In this document: piece by piece, positions 1 to 14,044 of the stretch | Position numbering within the stretch: position 1 is the stretch's first letter | Layout of the letters: each line of letters begins with the position of its first letter | Assembly: GCA_000827495.1 (NCBI GenBank) | Contig: KN817534.1 | Span: 260,653 to 324,652, forward strand | Direction of reading: 5' to 3' | Origin: Hypholoma sublateritium FD-334 SS-4 | Lineage: Eukaryota > Basidiomycota > Agaricomycetes > Agaricales > Strophariaceae | DNA: 64,000 nt | Made by a program: the position numbers and the translations under genes | The notes under the pieces: model-generated | Databases searched by the model: none | Told to the model about the DNA's origin: nothing | Seen by the model: only the letters and a program-made list of their open reading frames with translations

Positions 1-1077
1 GCAGACAGTACGTATGACGGTGTGATATACCTACGGCATCGTTCCCCAACTGAATTCTCAATTCCATCGTCTAGCGGCTCAACACACTGGCTGGTATACT
101 CTACCGGCTAACTGGGGCCCCCTACATCGGCCCAGTCGCCGAGCTGCTGGCGCCCCAGCCAGAGTCTGAGCGCCGCCAGATGGTGCTCGACGTCGGCACG
201 GGGACCGGAAGATGGTACGGTTTTTCCTTCCTGATCCTGCCGTTATCGGATTGACGCAACTCGCGCTGCTTCTCCAGGGTAATAGAAATGGCCCAAATCT
301 TCCCGCATGTCCACTTTCGTGGATTCGATATCGGTAAGTGGGCCGGCCTCGTCACAATTGGGGAGCACTGACACTCGGATCACCCCACGGGTACTAGTGC
401 CAATAGCGACCCGCTACCCCCCGCGCAATGTTCAATTTGAGCTTCACGACGTAAACGCTCCGGGACCAATGCGCTGGGCGGCTGGAATGTTTGACCTCGT
501 CAACACCCGCTTCGTAGACATGGCCGTGAGTCGCGTGCTTTCCGTTCTCCCCGCTAAGGATGCTGATTGTTTCGTGTGTCGGCAGGTTCTCGACTATACC
601 GAGCTCGCACAGGAGGCCGGCCGCCTCCTGCGCCCAGGCGGCATGTTGATGTCATACGAATGGTCTCGGCTCCCCGCGTTTGACCCAGCAATGGGGCAGG
701 ACCCCAACGTGCATGCACCAGCCTCGGTCCAGTTCTTCAGCGCCATTAATGCAGCGCTCGCAGCCCGCAGGGTGTACCAACTCGCGGGGCATGTACCCGC
801 CTTCCTCGCGAGCACCGGACTTTTCACAGACATCAGCGCAAGGGAGTACCACGTCCCTATTGGCCCGTGGCCAGCCGACCCGGCGCTGCACGACATCGGC
901 GTAGCGTGTCTCTCGGCACAGCAGGAATACGCGCGCTCCATCCGGCAGCTTCTTCTCGACTCGGGCGGGGGGACACAACATGCTGTCGACAGTCTCGTGG
1001 ATGAATATCTCCACGAGATTAACAGTGTGCGTGGACTAGTAAGTATTCTTTATATGGTGCACGCGCGGAGGTTGTAG
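1..1077 (+). CDS. SAM-dependent methyltransferase, 5' part outside window
   Basis: Class I (Rossmann-fold) methyltransferase that would transfer a methyl group from S-adenosylmethionine; the substrate cannot be told. Exons as read: up to 7, 75-214, 278-333, 398-525, 586-1077, with introns of 60-67 bp. Motif I (VLDVGTGTGRW) is split across the intron at 215. It is followed by VIEMAQIFP and the acidic post-I segment RGFDIVP. Then come ELHDVNAP, a motif IV-like FDLVNTRFVDMAV, and LLRPGGMLMSYEW (post-IV). The order and wording match the large family of fungal LaeA-like or 'methyltransferase domain' proteins of Agaricomycetes, whose members often serve secondary metabolism. The N-terminus lies before base 1. 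A donor GTACGTATG at base 8 and an acceptor at 73-74 show that another exon precedes. All phases fit and no break was seen. The family is confident, the role is not. Confidence 0.85.
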
Positions 1078-2374
1078 GACGCGGTTTGCGATGGGGTCCG
1101 TTACGATTCGCCTGATACACTATGCTCGGATGTGCTGCTTTCAGCGTGTACTCATAATATTGGCATCTTAATCTATGACAGCTTTAATCCTCCCCAATGT
1201 CGTGGCCTTGTGGTCTTAGCTTGACATAAGGTAATATCAAGGCAAAGGTGCAACGACGCCGCGGTACCTATTATCTGACATGTGCGTACGCTTCTGCATC
1301 TGCGTCCGCTTGAGGATCGCCCCGGAGGCATATTTCATGGGAGCTCCCGGAGCGGTGCCGCGCGCATCTCCATGACCTTGCTTTTTAGTACGAATACGCG
1401 CACGCTATTAAAAGCGTCCGTCAATCGTACAGGCGTATGGCACAGTATGGCACTGATGTTCAAGTATCCTCATTTGTGCATCTCTGTCTGGGTCCCATGC
1501 CGGCAAGTGACGGTATGTCCATGCGGAACGCACGCGCGCGTCATTAATTGCAGTTAATTAGCAGAGGCTGCGGGACCACGTACGTGCTCCTACTACTTAC
1601 GTCGTATCGTCCGCAGATATCGTTATCATATGCGTCCCCGTCGATCCCATCAACTTCGAATTCCTTCAGAAATACAAAACGTGGGTTTGATATGGCGACT
1701 CGCGAGGGTTCCTCCGTGGTGGCCCGCGCCGAGGGTCTCATCTGGGCTGGCCAACGAGAAAATCTGTAGCAACGCGATTGATGCCAACGATTTCTGATAT
1801 ACTTAGTCAGTGAGGCTAGACTCCAGTCAATTCGCCGTAAATATACCCGTCGATAGAGCTTGCGCCTCCAAAAGCATACGAATTCAATGAATTATAGGCT
1901 GCGGCTTATAGAAAGAAAGCCTGTATAGCAGTTATGATTCCGTTCTTTAACGATTGTGCTAATATCTCACCGCAAGAATTCGCAGCAGGAGGTTCGATTG
2001 AGGCTGCGTGCTCGATATCTGCCGCGGTGCGTAGTAATTGTTCTGATCGCGATTGAATCACTCATAGCGTGCCGAAGGTTAGATATTTCTCCAGTTCCTA
2101 TATGTGCGGCGACAGTCAATTTCCGGAATGCCGACGTATCTTTATCACATCTCAGATGTACGAAGAACAGCAAAGGAACAAATCAAAATCCAGCACATCA
2201 GGCTCGTCCATGATGTGCACATCTGTAAAGAGACGCAATTCATTGGACGAGAGCATGAATAGGTGATGAGAAAGTTTCCAGAAAAGGCAATGCACGGACA
2301 GATTCGGAAAGCGCTGTACACTCCGAAATAGCCTGTTGTGCCAGATTTTCAACTCCTCCACCTCAAAATCCTCC
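1078..2374. other. intergenic, no supportable gene
   Basis: About 1.3 kb between the methyltransferase stop and the QCR2 start. Only short, overlapping open frames occur here, with no family resemblance and no splice-consistent extension. It should hold the methyltransferase terminator and the QCR2 promoter, but no clear TATA box or poly(A) signal stands out. Confidence 0.6.
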
Positions 2375-3873
2375 ATGTTGGCCGCTAGAACGTCGAATGC
2401 GCGCTGCGTAAAGCGCATTGCGCGCTCGTTTGCAACCGTTGTCGACGCAGCAGGCGTCAAGGTTGCCGCCGTCGACAGGAACCAGCCCACTGCCTCAGTC
2501 ACTCTCTTCATAAAAGCTGGCACCCGGTTCGAGACCAAGGAGGGCGTTGCCAATGCGCTGAAAAACTTTGCTTTCAAGGTGAGCCTTCCGGAATCTTTGA
2601 CAGGAACTTTGGAGCTCAGTACTGCACGGACCAGACGACGGCGAACCGCTCTTCGATTGGAACAGTCCGGGAGAGTGAGCTGTACGGCGGTCTTCTGTAT
2701 TCGACTCTGGACCGGGAACATCTTGCGTTGACGGCAGAGTTCCTCAGGGCGGATGCGTAAGTCGTTTTTTGGCGCTTTTTTCACGCTTCTCTGACAAGCA
2801 GACGACGATGACGGTAGTCCATACTTCGTCGACGTCCTCACCTCCTTCGTCACGTCCGCCGTCTTCACCCGCCACGAATTCGAGGAAGTTGTTGCCCCTC
2901 TGGTTGCCTCTGACACCGCTGCCGCGGCGCATAACCCTGCTGCGCGTGCCATCGACATTGCGCATAACTTGGCTTTCCGTTCTGGTCTCGGTTCGTCTCT
3001 CTTCGCCCCCGAACATAGCAAGATCACTGTCGACGACATCAAGTCGTTTGCCACTGCTACGTTCAGCAAGAACAACGTCGCCGTTGTGGGCACTGGTATA
3101 GACCAGGCCACCCTCAGCAACCTCGTGGAGAAGGGATTCGCCAAGGCCAAGGCCGACGCTACTGCCACTTCCGCACCGGCGTCGAAATACTTCGGCGGAG
3201 AGACGCGCCTCGGCGGCCACGGCGGACCCCAGACCGCGTTCATTGGATTTGGCACCACTGCCGCTGCCTCCGCGGAGCTTGCCGTGCTCGCTGCGCATTT
3301 GTCACCCGTGCCCTCCGTGAAGTGGTCGAAGGGTCTCTCTCCCTTGTCGTCGCTCCCCCAAGGCACCTCCGTTACCCCCGTCAATCTGACCTACTCCGAC
3401 GCCTCGCTCTTCGGGCTCCTTGTTCAGGGTTCCACAGCAGAGGGCGTGAAGGAGGCCGGCACAGCCGTTGTTGCTGCGCTTAAGGCTGCTGCAAAGGGCA
3501 TCGCACCCGAGGTGTTCACCTCTGCTGTCGCGAAGGCCAAGTTCGCCGCTGCGAGCGCCACCGACACCCGCGAGGGTGTTATTGCCGCCCTTGGCTCGAA
3601 GGTTGGTGTCCTAGTATTTTTCTCTGCTCATGTACTGAATAGATCTGTACAGATTTTCTCCACCACACCAGGCACTCTGGATGCCTCCCTTTCATCGCTG
3701 GAGGCAGTCAGCGCGACCGCGTTCTCCAAGGTGAGCTCTACTTCCGAAGCCCTGGATTGAATTTCGTGTTGAGCACAAGCGTTCAGGCTGCCGCCACCCT
3801 CATCGCCGCCAAGCCCACATATGTCACCATTGGCGACGCGCAGCTCCCCTTCGCCGACGAACTGGGCCTGTAA
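2375..3873 (+). CDS. QCR2: cytochrome bc1 complex core protein 2
   Basis: Subunit of ubiquinol-cytochrome c reductase (complex III) on the matrix side of the inner mitochondrial membrane; it supports assembly of the complex. Exons: 2375-2578, 2635-2756, 2818-3601, 3653-3730, 3787-3873, giving 424 residues, the usual size for fungal QCR2. The start MLAARTSNARCVKRIARSF is an Arg/Ser-rich mitochondrial presequence. The protein has the M16 peptidase (MPP-like) fold: VTLFIKAGTRFETKEG, then RESELYGGLLYSTLDREHL, then GFGTTAAASAELAVLA. The zinc site HxxEH of active processing peptidases is replaced around GVANALKNFAFK, as expected for the inactive core 2 subunit. The intron at 3602-3652 is 51 bp and stop-free in frame, so retention would not break the frame. 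The third exon begins after GGTAG at 2817; nearer AG sites give the wrong phase. Confidence 0.93.
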
Positions 3874-4132
3874 TCAAATAGCTAGCCAAATGTCGCAAAT
3901 ATATTTTCTAGATGATGCACTTTACCGCGAACGGATCTCCTTTTTTAGATGTTCGAACTGATATTCCGCACTCGTTATTCTAAGCACTCTGTTCGTTGTG
4001 TTCTTTCTGACTAGGAAGAATATGCCGGATATGCCATACTTTATTTTCATCGATGAATCACAAGCTGACTAGTTTTAGATTGTGGAGGACAAAGTTCCCA
4101 GAACCCAATCATACCCTACTCGCGGAGGGTCC

Positions 4133-6446
<2,314 letters not shown>

Positions 6447-7415
6447 TGGAGAGTCGTCGAATGGTTTTTCTTGTTCTGCCACTGGGTGCGTATACTTTTC
6501 TGTGGCATAAATAGTCATTCCATCATGAGATCTCTACCTCTCAAACGGGCAGGGTTCAGGCACAATTTCCTACAATTTCCCAAAAGAATGACGAGATCAT
6601 CCTCTGCTGACAGCTCGAAGACCGGTAAACATAGTCGACAAGAAGCCATATGACCGAACGTCAGGAGAACATTTGCTTTAAAAGGGAAAACAGAAGAGGG
6701 TTGCCGAAGAATAGGTGTCTTCCGAGCAGGAAAATCATTCGAGACGACAAGGCCAGCAGTGATAATAGACCCGGAGGCGTTTAATTCAAGGAGAAATGCC
6801 GGTAATTTGCTGTCGTTCGAGCAGGTGAGCTGTCAGGCATCCCACGCACTGCTTCGTTTTCAAAATTCAGTGTGTTTTGAGATGTATTATGTCGGTGCAA
6901 TACTAAATGCGCAGCATTTCCGCGGCCATCAGTGAGTTATGTGCGCGACTCGCAGACAGGGCCCTTCTTCAAAGACGTGGCGGTATGTAATCCCTAGAAA
7001 AGCCTAGATTGAAAGCGCAGTCATCGCAAGTTGAGTTCTACCCTGCGACACCTTCCTCCGGTCTTTCCCGCACCCTCATCATGAAACGAGGCGGTGCCCC
7101 GGCCCGGCCCCTTCTTGTGGCATAAATATGTTTTCTCTTCGCTCTTCATTAACATTCGCGATGCTGACGTTTGAGGTCTCGCGCCAGTTCTCCGAGGCCA
7201 ACTCTGACGAGGAAATCCGCTCCGCTGCATCAGACTGAGGACTGAGGTGAAGACAGTAATGAGTACTGGAAACAATAATTTGTAGAGGTGGAGGTTACTA
7301 TTAGATACATAATTTATGGTTATATACATCTGTGATATTATAATACTTTTTGCGTTGGGATTGTGGTTGCAGGTGTCCAAGAAACACGTCCAAGAGAACA
7401 GCGCCCAGCGAAAGC
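6447..7415. other. intergenic, no gene seen
   Basis: Nearly 1 kb between the start of the esterase and the 3' end of the rvt gene, both on the minus strand. It should carry the esterase promoter and the rvt terminator. The short open frames in it show no family features. The part at 7250-7360 is AT-rich, consistent with 3' untranslated or terminator sequence. Confidence 0.5.
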
Positions 7416-10335
7416 TTACTGGTCCAACTTAATTTTCGATGATCGGAAGAGCTCAACCATTCCCACCGGGATCAGCGCCGGATCGACCGCCTTGACACCG
7501 CCGTACTTCCTGATGACCCCCTCACCATACATGGACAGCACCCACCGGTCGTACCAGCCCATGCTTGACCAAGTCATAGCTCCCGAGGTAGCAGAGGTGA
7601 CCTTCGGAAGCGCAGAAACATTCAGGTAATCGGGCGCCTCGAGCATGTCGCGGTACGAGTTGCCCCAGGTGCTCAGACACGACTCGCGGAGGGCGGTGTA
7701 CGCATCAAACGACATGAATTCGTCTTCACGGGAAAATCGGAAGGTAAGGCGCTTATCGTTCTGCTCCCAGTTCTCCTTCGCCTGCCTGTACGCGTCGGTA
7801 TCCGCCTGCATCCGCTTGACGAACTTCTGATCCGCCACGGCACTCGCCTCCTGGAATGCGTCCTTGGCCGGCGTGGTCGCCCGTTGCTGATACCCCACTG
7901 GATGGGGGGACCAATCGTCAGTGTCGATTTCGCTGTCCTCGCTATAGCTATCGTTCATGTCATCTATGGCCACGTCCGAGGCGGTGTCGTCGTCGTCGTC
8001 GTCGTCCGAGTCCGGATCGTGCATGGCGACCGCGGGTCCGCGCTTTTCGAGTGCAAGCAGCTCGACTATCGTGTTGCGCAGCCCCAGCCCCCCGCTCGCG
8101 ATCGGGAAGTAGAAGTATCCCTCAGGCAGGTCGGTGACGCCGAAGCGCTCCTCGAGGATGCGGCGCAGGTGCCCCACCGCGCCGCCACCGCCACCGAGCT
8201 CCGACGAGGTAGGGAATAGCGCACGCTGGATGCGCGCGAGCGTGTCCACCAGCTCGTCGACGTGCGCGGGTCCAAAGCACCGCGGCGGCGCGCCGCCGAA
8301 GTTGCGGAAGAAAAACGCCATGTACTTGTTATACAAGTTCGCCCAGCCGAAGACGGATTTGGTTGCCGCGAGCTGGCGCCGCATCTCGGCAATGTGCTGG
8401 TCGACCTCCTCTTGGTTAAGACGAAAGCGCCGACTCGCGGCGTCGAACTTCAAGAAGCCCCAGCGGATCGCGCCCTCGGGGATCGCGCCCACGGCCGGGT
8501 TCACAGGGCCAATGTATGCCGCGCCTGTCTTCTCCACATTGAACTCGAGGCCCACGAGCGCGGCGTACCGCTGCATCTCCTTCCAACCTGCGGCGACCTT
8601 GTCAACTTCTGCGTTCCATAACCACAGGTCGTCGTGCATCCGATAGAGCTGCAGGCCGTTGGCGCGCTGGTTGACAGCAAAGTCCATGATGAAGACGACG
8701 AGTTCACCGCAGACGACGCTCAGCGAGTAGTCGATCGGCGTTCCGCGCTTGCGTACACGCGGCTCTGCGTCGCCCTGGAAGCGAATGGGGGCGGAGAGGA
8801 AAGTGGAGTAGAAGTTGATCCAGTCCTTAGGCACACCGAGGAATTCTAGTATGGCGAGGATCGACGCGTGCGGTAGCGACGGCCCGAACCAGGCGAGATC
8901 CGAGCAAAGGGCAGCGTAAGTGTCGTATAGCGCAGTGTTCAAGTAGCATTCGGTGGTCATGATTTGCAATAACTTCTGCTTGACGCTTCCATGGTCGTAC
9001 ACATTGTTGCCGTCGCCGTCGTAGCTTTTGGTCACGGATACACTATCTTGAAATTGCGCAAGGAAGAAATGTTGCTCGAATGTGCTTTGGCGCTCTTTGT
9101 CTATGGATTTGTCGGGATCTTCGGAAGGCAACTGGTTGCGTAGGCGCTCCTTCACGGTAGCAGGGGGTGGGGGAGGTCGTACCCAGGCTTTGCTTTTGAA
9201 TAGATTGAGGAGAGATTCCTTGAACTTCACCTGCCAAGCGACTCCTATGTGATGGAGAAGAAGCGCATCGATGATCTCGGGATCGGTGAATGCCCTAAAA
9301 ACATTTTAAAATCAAAGTCGAGTAGAGACATGTATGATCTTACCTATATTTTCCGTTCAAATGCCGACGAAACTCGACTTCCAAACCCTCCGCGGGCCAT
9401 TTCCAAGTATCCAAGCTCGCCATCCGCATCGTGAGCACGCTTGCAACCTCGTCCAATACAGCCGGGTTCTCCTGAAACGCCTTGAGAGTCGAAATCTTCT
9501 GTTCGTCTGTGATGTTGGACGACAGGAGGCCCTGAATCGAGTTGCGGACGTCGCTCGAGGAAATGGTCAGGCGCCGGAGATCGCGTCCAAACTTCTTCAG
9601 TTCACGTCTCAGGATCACAAGTGCTTTCGTGGCTTCCTCAGACTCAAAGAGCTCCTTCAAATACTTCTTCAGCTGCTTGATGTCGACGTCCGCCTCCTCG
9701 AATATGATCGACTGCAATTTCTCCTTCTGTTCGTGCATTTCCTTCCGCCCGACTTCCTCGAACCCTGCATCCTTGGACTTCCCGACTCCCAACACGTTGT
9801 CTACATCCGGCTCAGACTGAGCAGATACCGCGATGGAGTCCCCGCTCGCAAGCCACTCGTTGAAGAGATTTCCAAACAGCTTCGCGGCATCGAGTCGGGT
9901 CGCGAGGTGCTGAATGTGCTCCTCCAGGGTGCTAGCCCAGCCTTCAGCAACCTCTTGCGAGAAGCCGGGGTCCTTGCGCGCCTGGATCAGCCAGAAATCG
10001 AGGTCGTGCAGGTTGAGGTTTCCCCCGACTGTCTTGGACGCATCAAGCGCACCGGACCCGGTCCAGGACTTGACGGCCTTCGCGAGGACCTCGACCTTCT
10101 TGAGGATATCGCCCTTTGCGCCAAACGCGCTCGCCTCCTCAATAACTTTGGCGTGTTCCTGGTATAGCACGCGCTGCTTCTCAACCTCCTGGAGCTTTAT
10201 TTCGGTGATGAACTGGAGCGTCTGCCCGAGAGAAGAGTTGCCGATGCGAGTGGGGGACACGGTGGAGGCCATTTTACTGAATGCTCGCGTTTTGGGGATG
10301 GCACGAAGAGTAATGAGGCGAAACATTTTGCGCAT
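7416..10335 (-). CDS. rvt: cellular reverse-transcriptase-like protein (rvt family)
   Basis: Matches the rvt class: reverse-transcriptase-related genes, usually single-copy and not mobile, known from fungi, other eukaryotes and some bacteria. Two exons, 10335-9344 and 9294-7416, joined by one 49-bp intron, give 956 residues. Residues 1-330 are a helical, charged N-terminal region. The RT core follows: motif A CSDLAWFGPSLPH (Asp463), motif B RGTPIDYSLSVVCGEL, motif C YRMHDDLWLW (Asp552, Asp553), motif D GLEFNVEKTG, motif E IRWGFLKFD, then a thumb-like part. All three catalytic aspartates are present and no frame break was seen. Near residue 760 there is an Asp run encoded by GTC repeats at 7988-8008. 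The family marks are the HDDLW form of the YxDD box and the long flanking regions; there is no endonuclease, integrase, LTR or poly(A) tail. The first residues are Arg-rich, so a mitochondrial leader is possible; a later Met (MASTVSPTR) could also start. The biological role of the family is unsettled. Confidence 0.85.
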
Positions 10336-11036
10336 CGTCTTTATATGGTGAGCCTACGAGACACCAACCTAGACTCATCACAGGTTTGATATAGGGGGAT
10401 CCGCTGGGGTCCGTGTAACCTAGCCACGTTTTCGAGTCATCCCGAAGTCACTAAGACTCACGTACAGACACGCTCGGTGCCATAGTGACGATTCGCAACC
10501 GCACCCACAAGTATGAGTCAAAGATTGGTCAAAGAGCAGGTAAACTTCCTGACCTTACGTGATTTATTGGACATTGGCGTTATTGGAACATTGTTCGGCG
10601 TATCGCACATAGGGCGATTGGAAGGGGAGTTGAGGTTGAGGCTTCCTGAAGAGCTACAAAGATTTCCTGACACGAAGGTTTGTAGGCTACCAGCGGCGTG
10701 CTTGGAGCCCGAAGCTTAACGGTGCATCTTGAGTGCAACTGCCGTTCAAAGGCCCATCTGACATTATGACTTCAAAGTTCAAGTTTTGTTCAAGTTGAAA
10801 GTTCAAGATATACCCGGCCCGGAAAACCGGACTGTATTACACGTGATCAACTTTTTCTCTCTCCAGCCAGCACGAAGGAGTCGAAGACTCTCGAAGTTTG
10901 GAACGCTTTCATTTCCCCCACTCCAATCTCCGTCTGTGCTCTGAAGTGTCTGCTTGAAACCGCCCAATCAAAGCGGTCCGTTCGACGATAAACGTTGTTC
11001 AAGACATTACATTGGACGTTCATCGGTATAAAAAGC
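10336..11036. promoter_or_regulatory. divergent intergenic region between rvt and PPR gene
   Basis: 700 bp separating two divergently transcribed genes, so it must hold both promoters. A TATAAAA stands at 11027-11033, only a few bases before the PPR start codon. At 10770-10808 there is a short run of TTCAAGTT-like repeats. No reading frame in it looks like a gene. Confidence 0.4.
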
Positions 11037-14000
11037 ATGGCGCGTGCAGCATCAGCACTTCCAGAGTGGTCGTTGCGTGTTACAACTGGCCCATCTGCAC
11101 GGCTATCGTCGCTGACGGAATACGTCATCCGACGTAATGGACACTCCGGGGGGTGTAGAAGGTATCACACAGCATTAGCTTCGGCGCCCGTGAAGCCTGC
11201 TGCTGATGCTTTCGCGTACGGACAACTTGGTGCACGGTGCGTTCACCAAACTATTTCTGTTTCTCCGTCCTGATTTGTACAGGAAACGGCTTCCCGGGAT
11301 GAACAAGGGAACCTTTTCTATCAAGGGCGGAGATATGAACGCACTTCGACCCATGGAAGAGCTCGAACGTCGAGTGCAAGCACTAGAGGAGGCCATCGAG
11401 TCTGAGGCGAGTAACTCACAAGAGCCGATATCTTGCACACGACTTACTTTGTGACAGGATTCCGCATTCAAGCCGTCTTTTTACACTGAAGAGGACCTTC
11501 TAACGTTATACGAAGATGTCATGGCCGTAACGATACCCGAAACGATGCAAGAAAACAAGGCTGCGTCCTTGGAAGCAGTTCGACAAGTGCAAGACCAGGA
11601 AGATCTCAAAGTGATAGATTCACTGCAGCGTAGATTGCTCGACGAAGCTCCAGCCGAATCATCGCAACGTGCAAAGGCAAACGAGCCTGTATATCGACGT
11701 ATCCTGATTCGCGCCCATGAGATATTCACTCGTATAGAGTCCACTACGAATGCGGTCAATCCAGATTCAAAAAACCTCCTGCCACTTTCCGTGCTATCTA
11801 TTCGAGAATTTGAGGCTCTCTTGCGACAATCGGTATGTCGTATATTCATATTTCAGTGCTACCACTAACAATGTGGTAGTTAAAAGCTCAAGATTCTCGT
11901 GCTAGTGCAGTTGTCCTTCAAATCATGAAAGTGAGTAATTGTCTACCTATGACCTAGAAACCTATTCTTGAACTTTACCACCAGAAAGCACACCTCCCAC
12001 TCTCTGCAGACCATCTAACGACGTTCTTGGAAATGTATGCATCGTCAGGCGATGTCAACGCCGCGGATGACCTGCTTGCAACCTTCCTCACGGGTTCGTT
12101 ACTCCCCACATTTCCACATCAAACGTCTGCTCAGAAATTCATTTTAGAGGCACCCACCGAGCTGCAAAAGCATCTTCATGTCAAAACGCATTTAAAAGCG
12201 GTACCTTTGGACGAGATGCCGCTGTCGGCGCTCGAACTGGTCCACCTCTACGAAGAGCAGAACGTTCCAGTGGCGATGAAAACATACACCCTTCTTATCA
12301 CTTCATTGTTTTCTCGGCGGCACTTGTCTGTAGCCCGCGCCCAGGCATGGGATCTCTTCGCCCACATGCGTTACGTAGCCCACCCGAACCCCGACGTCAC
12401 GCTGTATACCCACATGATTCGTGCCTGCGCCTCGCCGGTTTCCGTCCGATATTCATCAGAACCGGAGAAGGCTCTCGACCTTTGGACGGAGATGACCTTG
12501 GACCAGAAACTGACGCCCACCGTCGATAGCTATAACGCCGTCATCCTTGCCTGCGCGCGGTCTGGGGAGAAGGCATATGTTAACGAAGCGTTCAGGCTCT
12601 CAAGACAGATGCTTGACTCCCACCGTGATGCTCGAGGTATCTCGGCCTTCAAGCCTGACCGGAAAACCTTCTGTGCGCTTTTAGAAGGGGCGAAGAGGAC
12701 AGGCAATCTGGCGCGAGCGCGGTGGATACTGGCTGAGATGGTGAGGACGAATCAGGAAGAGGACCCTAATGCTGTGGACGCCGAAATTGACGAAGAGGTG
12801 ATGATGCATATCTTCAATGCGTATGCGTCTTACAAGCCGCCGCCTATCGTCCGAGCTGTCGACGGCGCCGCCAATCCTAGTCGGCAAACTGAAAATGCTC
12901 CCACAGTGGCCGCCACAGATGTCGCAGTCAGCGCTTCATCTGAGTCTCCATCATCATCAACGTCCGTGACCGTTGAGTCAGAAGAAGATTCCCCATCATT
13001 TGCCCATATCCCACCTCAGACACACGCAGCAGTCATTCGAGAAGTCAAGCTTCTGATGGAACGCATCCTGGCCGAGCAAGCGGGCGCTAATTCGAGCGCT
13101 ACCGCCTCCCTGCCTTTTGCAGGGCAGAAATTCCGCGGTGTAGAGCTCACTTCGCGTCTCTTGGGCGCCTATGTGTCTGTCTACTACAAACACGCGTCGT
13201 TGGATGCGTCGCGGGAGCTATTCTGGACCTTATTTGACGACCTCCGCATCTCACGGACGCCTCGGATATACGTTGAAGCACTGGAACGGTGCGGGATGGC
13301 GCGTCGTGGCCCCGAGCGCGAGGTCGCCGTTTCCTTCGCTGACCAACTGTGGGAGAAATGGACCGCACTGGAAGATGCTGCGATCCGCGACGGCAAGCCC
13401 CTTCCCGCGCGCATGGTAGAGCGTGCCCACATCGCCATGATCCGGACACTTGCACTGTGCGCATCCTTCCTTCCTCTCCATGGGTCGTCAATACTAATGC
13501 CTCCTCCCACCATAGAACGGACACGGTCGACCGCGCGATGACGCAGCTGCGCGCGTTCGCCGCGAAGTACCCGCCGAACCAGGTGCGCACACCGCTGCCA
13601 AAGCCCGCGTTCCGCGCGACGCGCACAGCGCTCGTCGGTGCGCGGCCGCTCGTGCGCATGGCGGGCGTCACCGAGGTGCCGGACGACCACGTCCCGCCGC
13701 TCGTCACGTTCCGCAACGTCGAGATCCTGCACCATCGCCTCGTGTACTTCGCGCGCAAGGCGGATATCGGGTACGTGACGTGGCTCTGCAAGGCGTACGA
13801 ATGGGCGCTGCGTGTACGACGCGACGAGGCGGTGAAGGCGCGCCCGCCGAAGGCTACCGAGGTGGAGGCGACGCCGGTCGTGCGGCGGATCGAGGCGGTC
13901 GCGAAGCGGGAGGCACAGTCTGAGCGCAAGGCGCGTCCGACGGCGGATGAGATCAGCGAGTTGGACGAGAGCCTGTATGCAGGGCTGGGCGGCTCCGCGT

Positions 14001-14044
14001 ACGAGCTCGGGCTAGAAGGAGAGGCGCTTGATGCGGGCTGCTGA
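11037..14044 (+). CDS. pentatricopeptide-repeat protein, probably mitochondrial
   Basis: Helical-repeat protein of the PPR type; these bind organelle RNA and act in its processing, stability or translation. Exons: 11037-11236, 11283-11406, 11458-11832, 11880-11930, 11985-13456, 13516-14044, giving 916 residues. The N-terminus is basic and rich in Ser/Arg/Ala (RLSSLTEYVIRRNGHSG), as in a mitochondrial leader. Repeat units are seen in the fifth exon: PVAMKTYTLLITSLFSRR, then NPDVTLYTHMIRACASP, then TPTVDSYNAVILACARSG, then KPDRKTFCALLEGAKRTG, each with the Thr/Ser-Tyr-Asn-hydrophobic pattern. A Ser/Glu-rich spacer lies near 12890-13000. The second intron (11407-11457) must be GC-AG with donor GCGAGT, because no GT gives the right phase. 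The exact RNA target and yeast counterpart cannot be told. Confidence 0.82.

Noticed and set aside
2152..3384. 410-codon open frame antisense to QCR2
   Set aside because: It is a shadow of the GC-rich QCR2 exons. It has no family features and the plus-strand protein explains the sequence.
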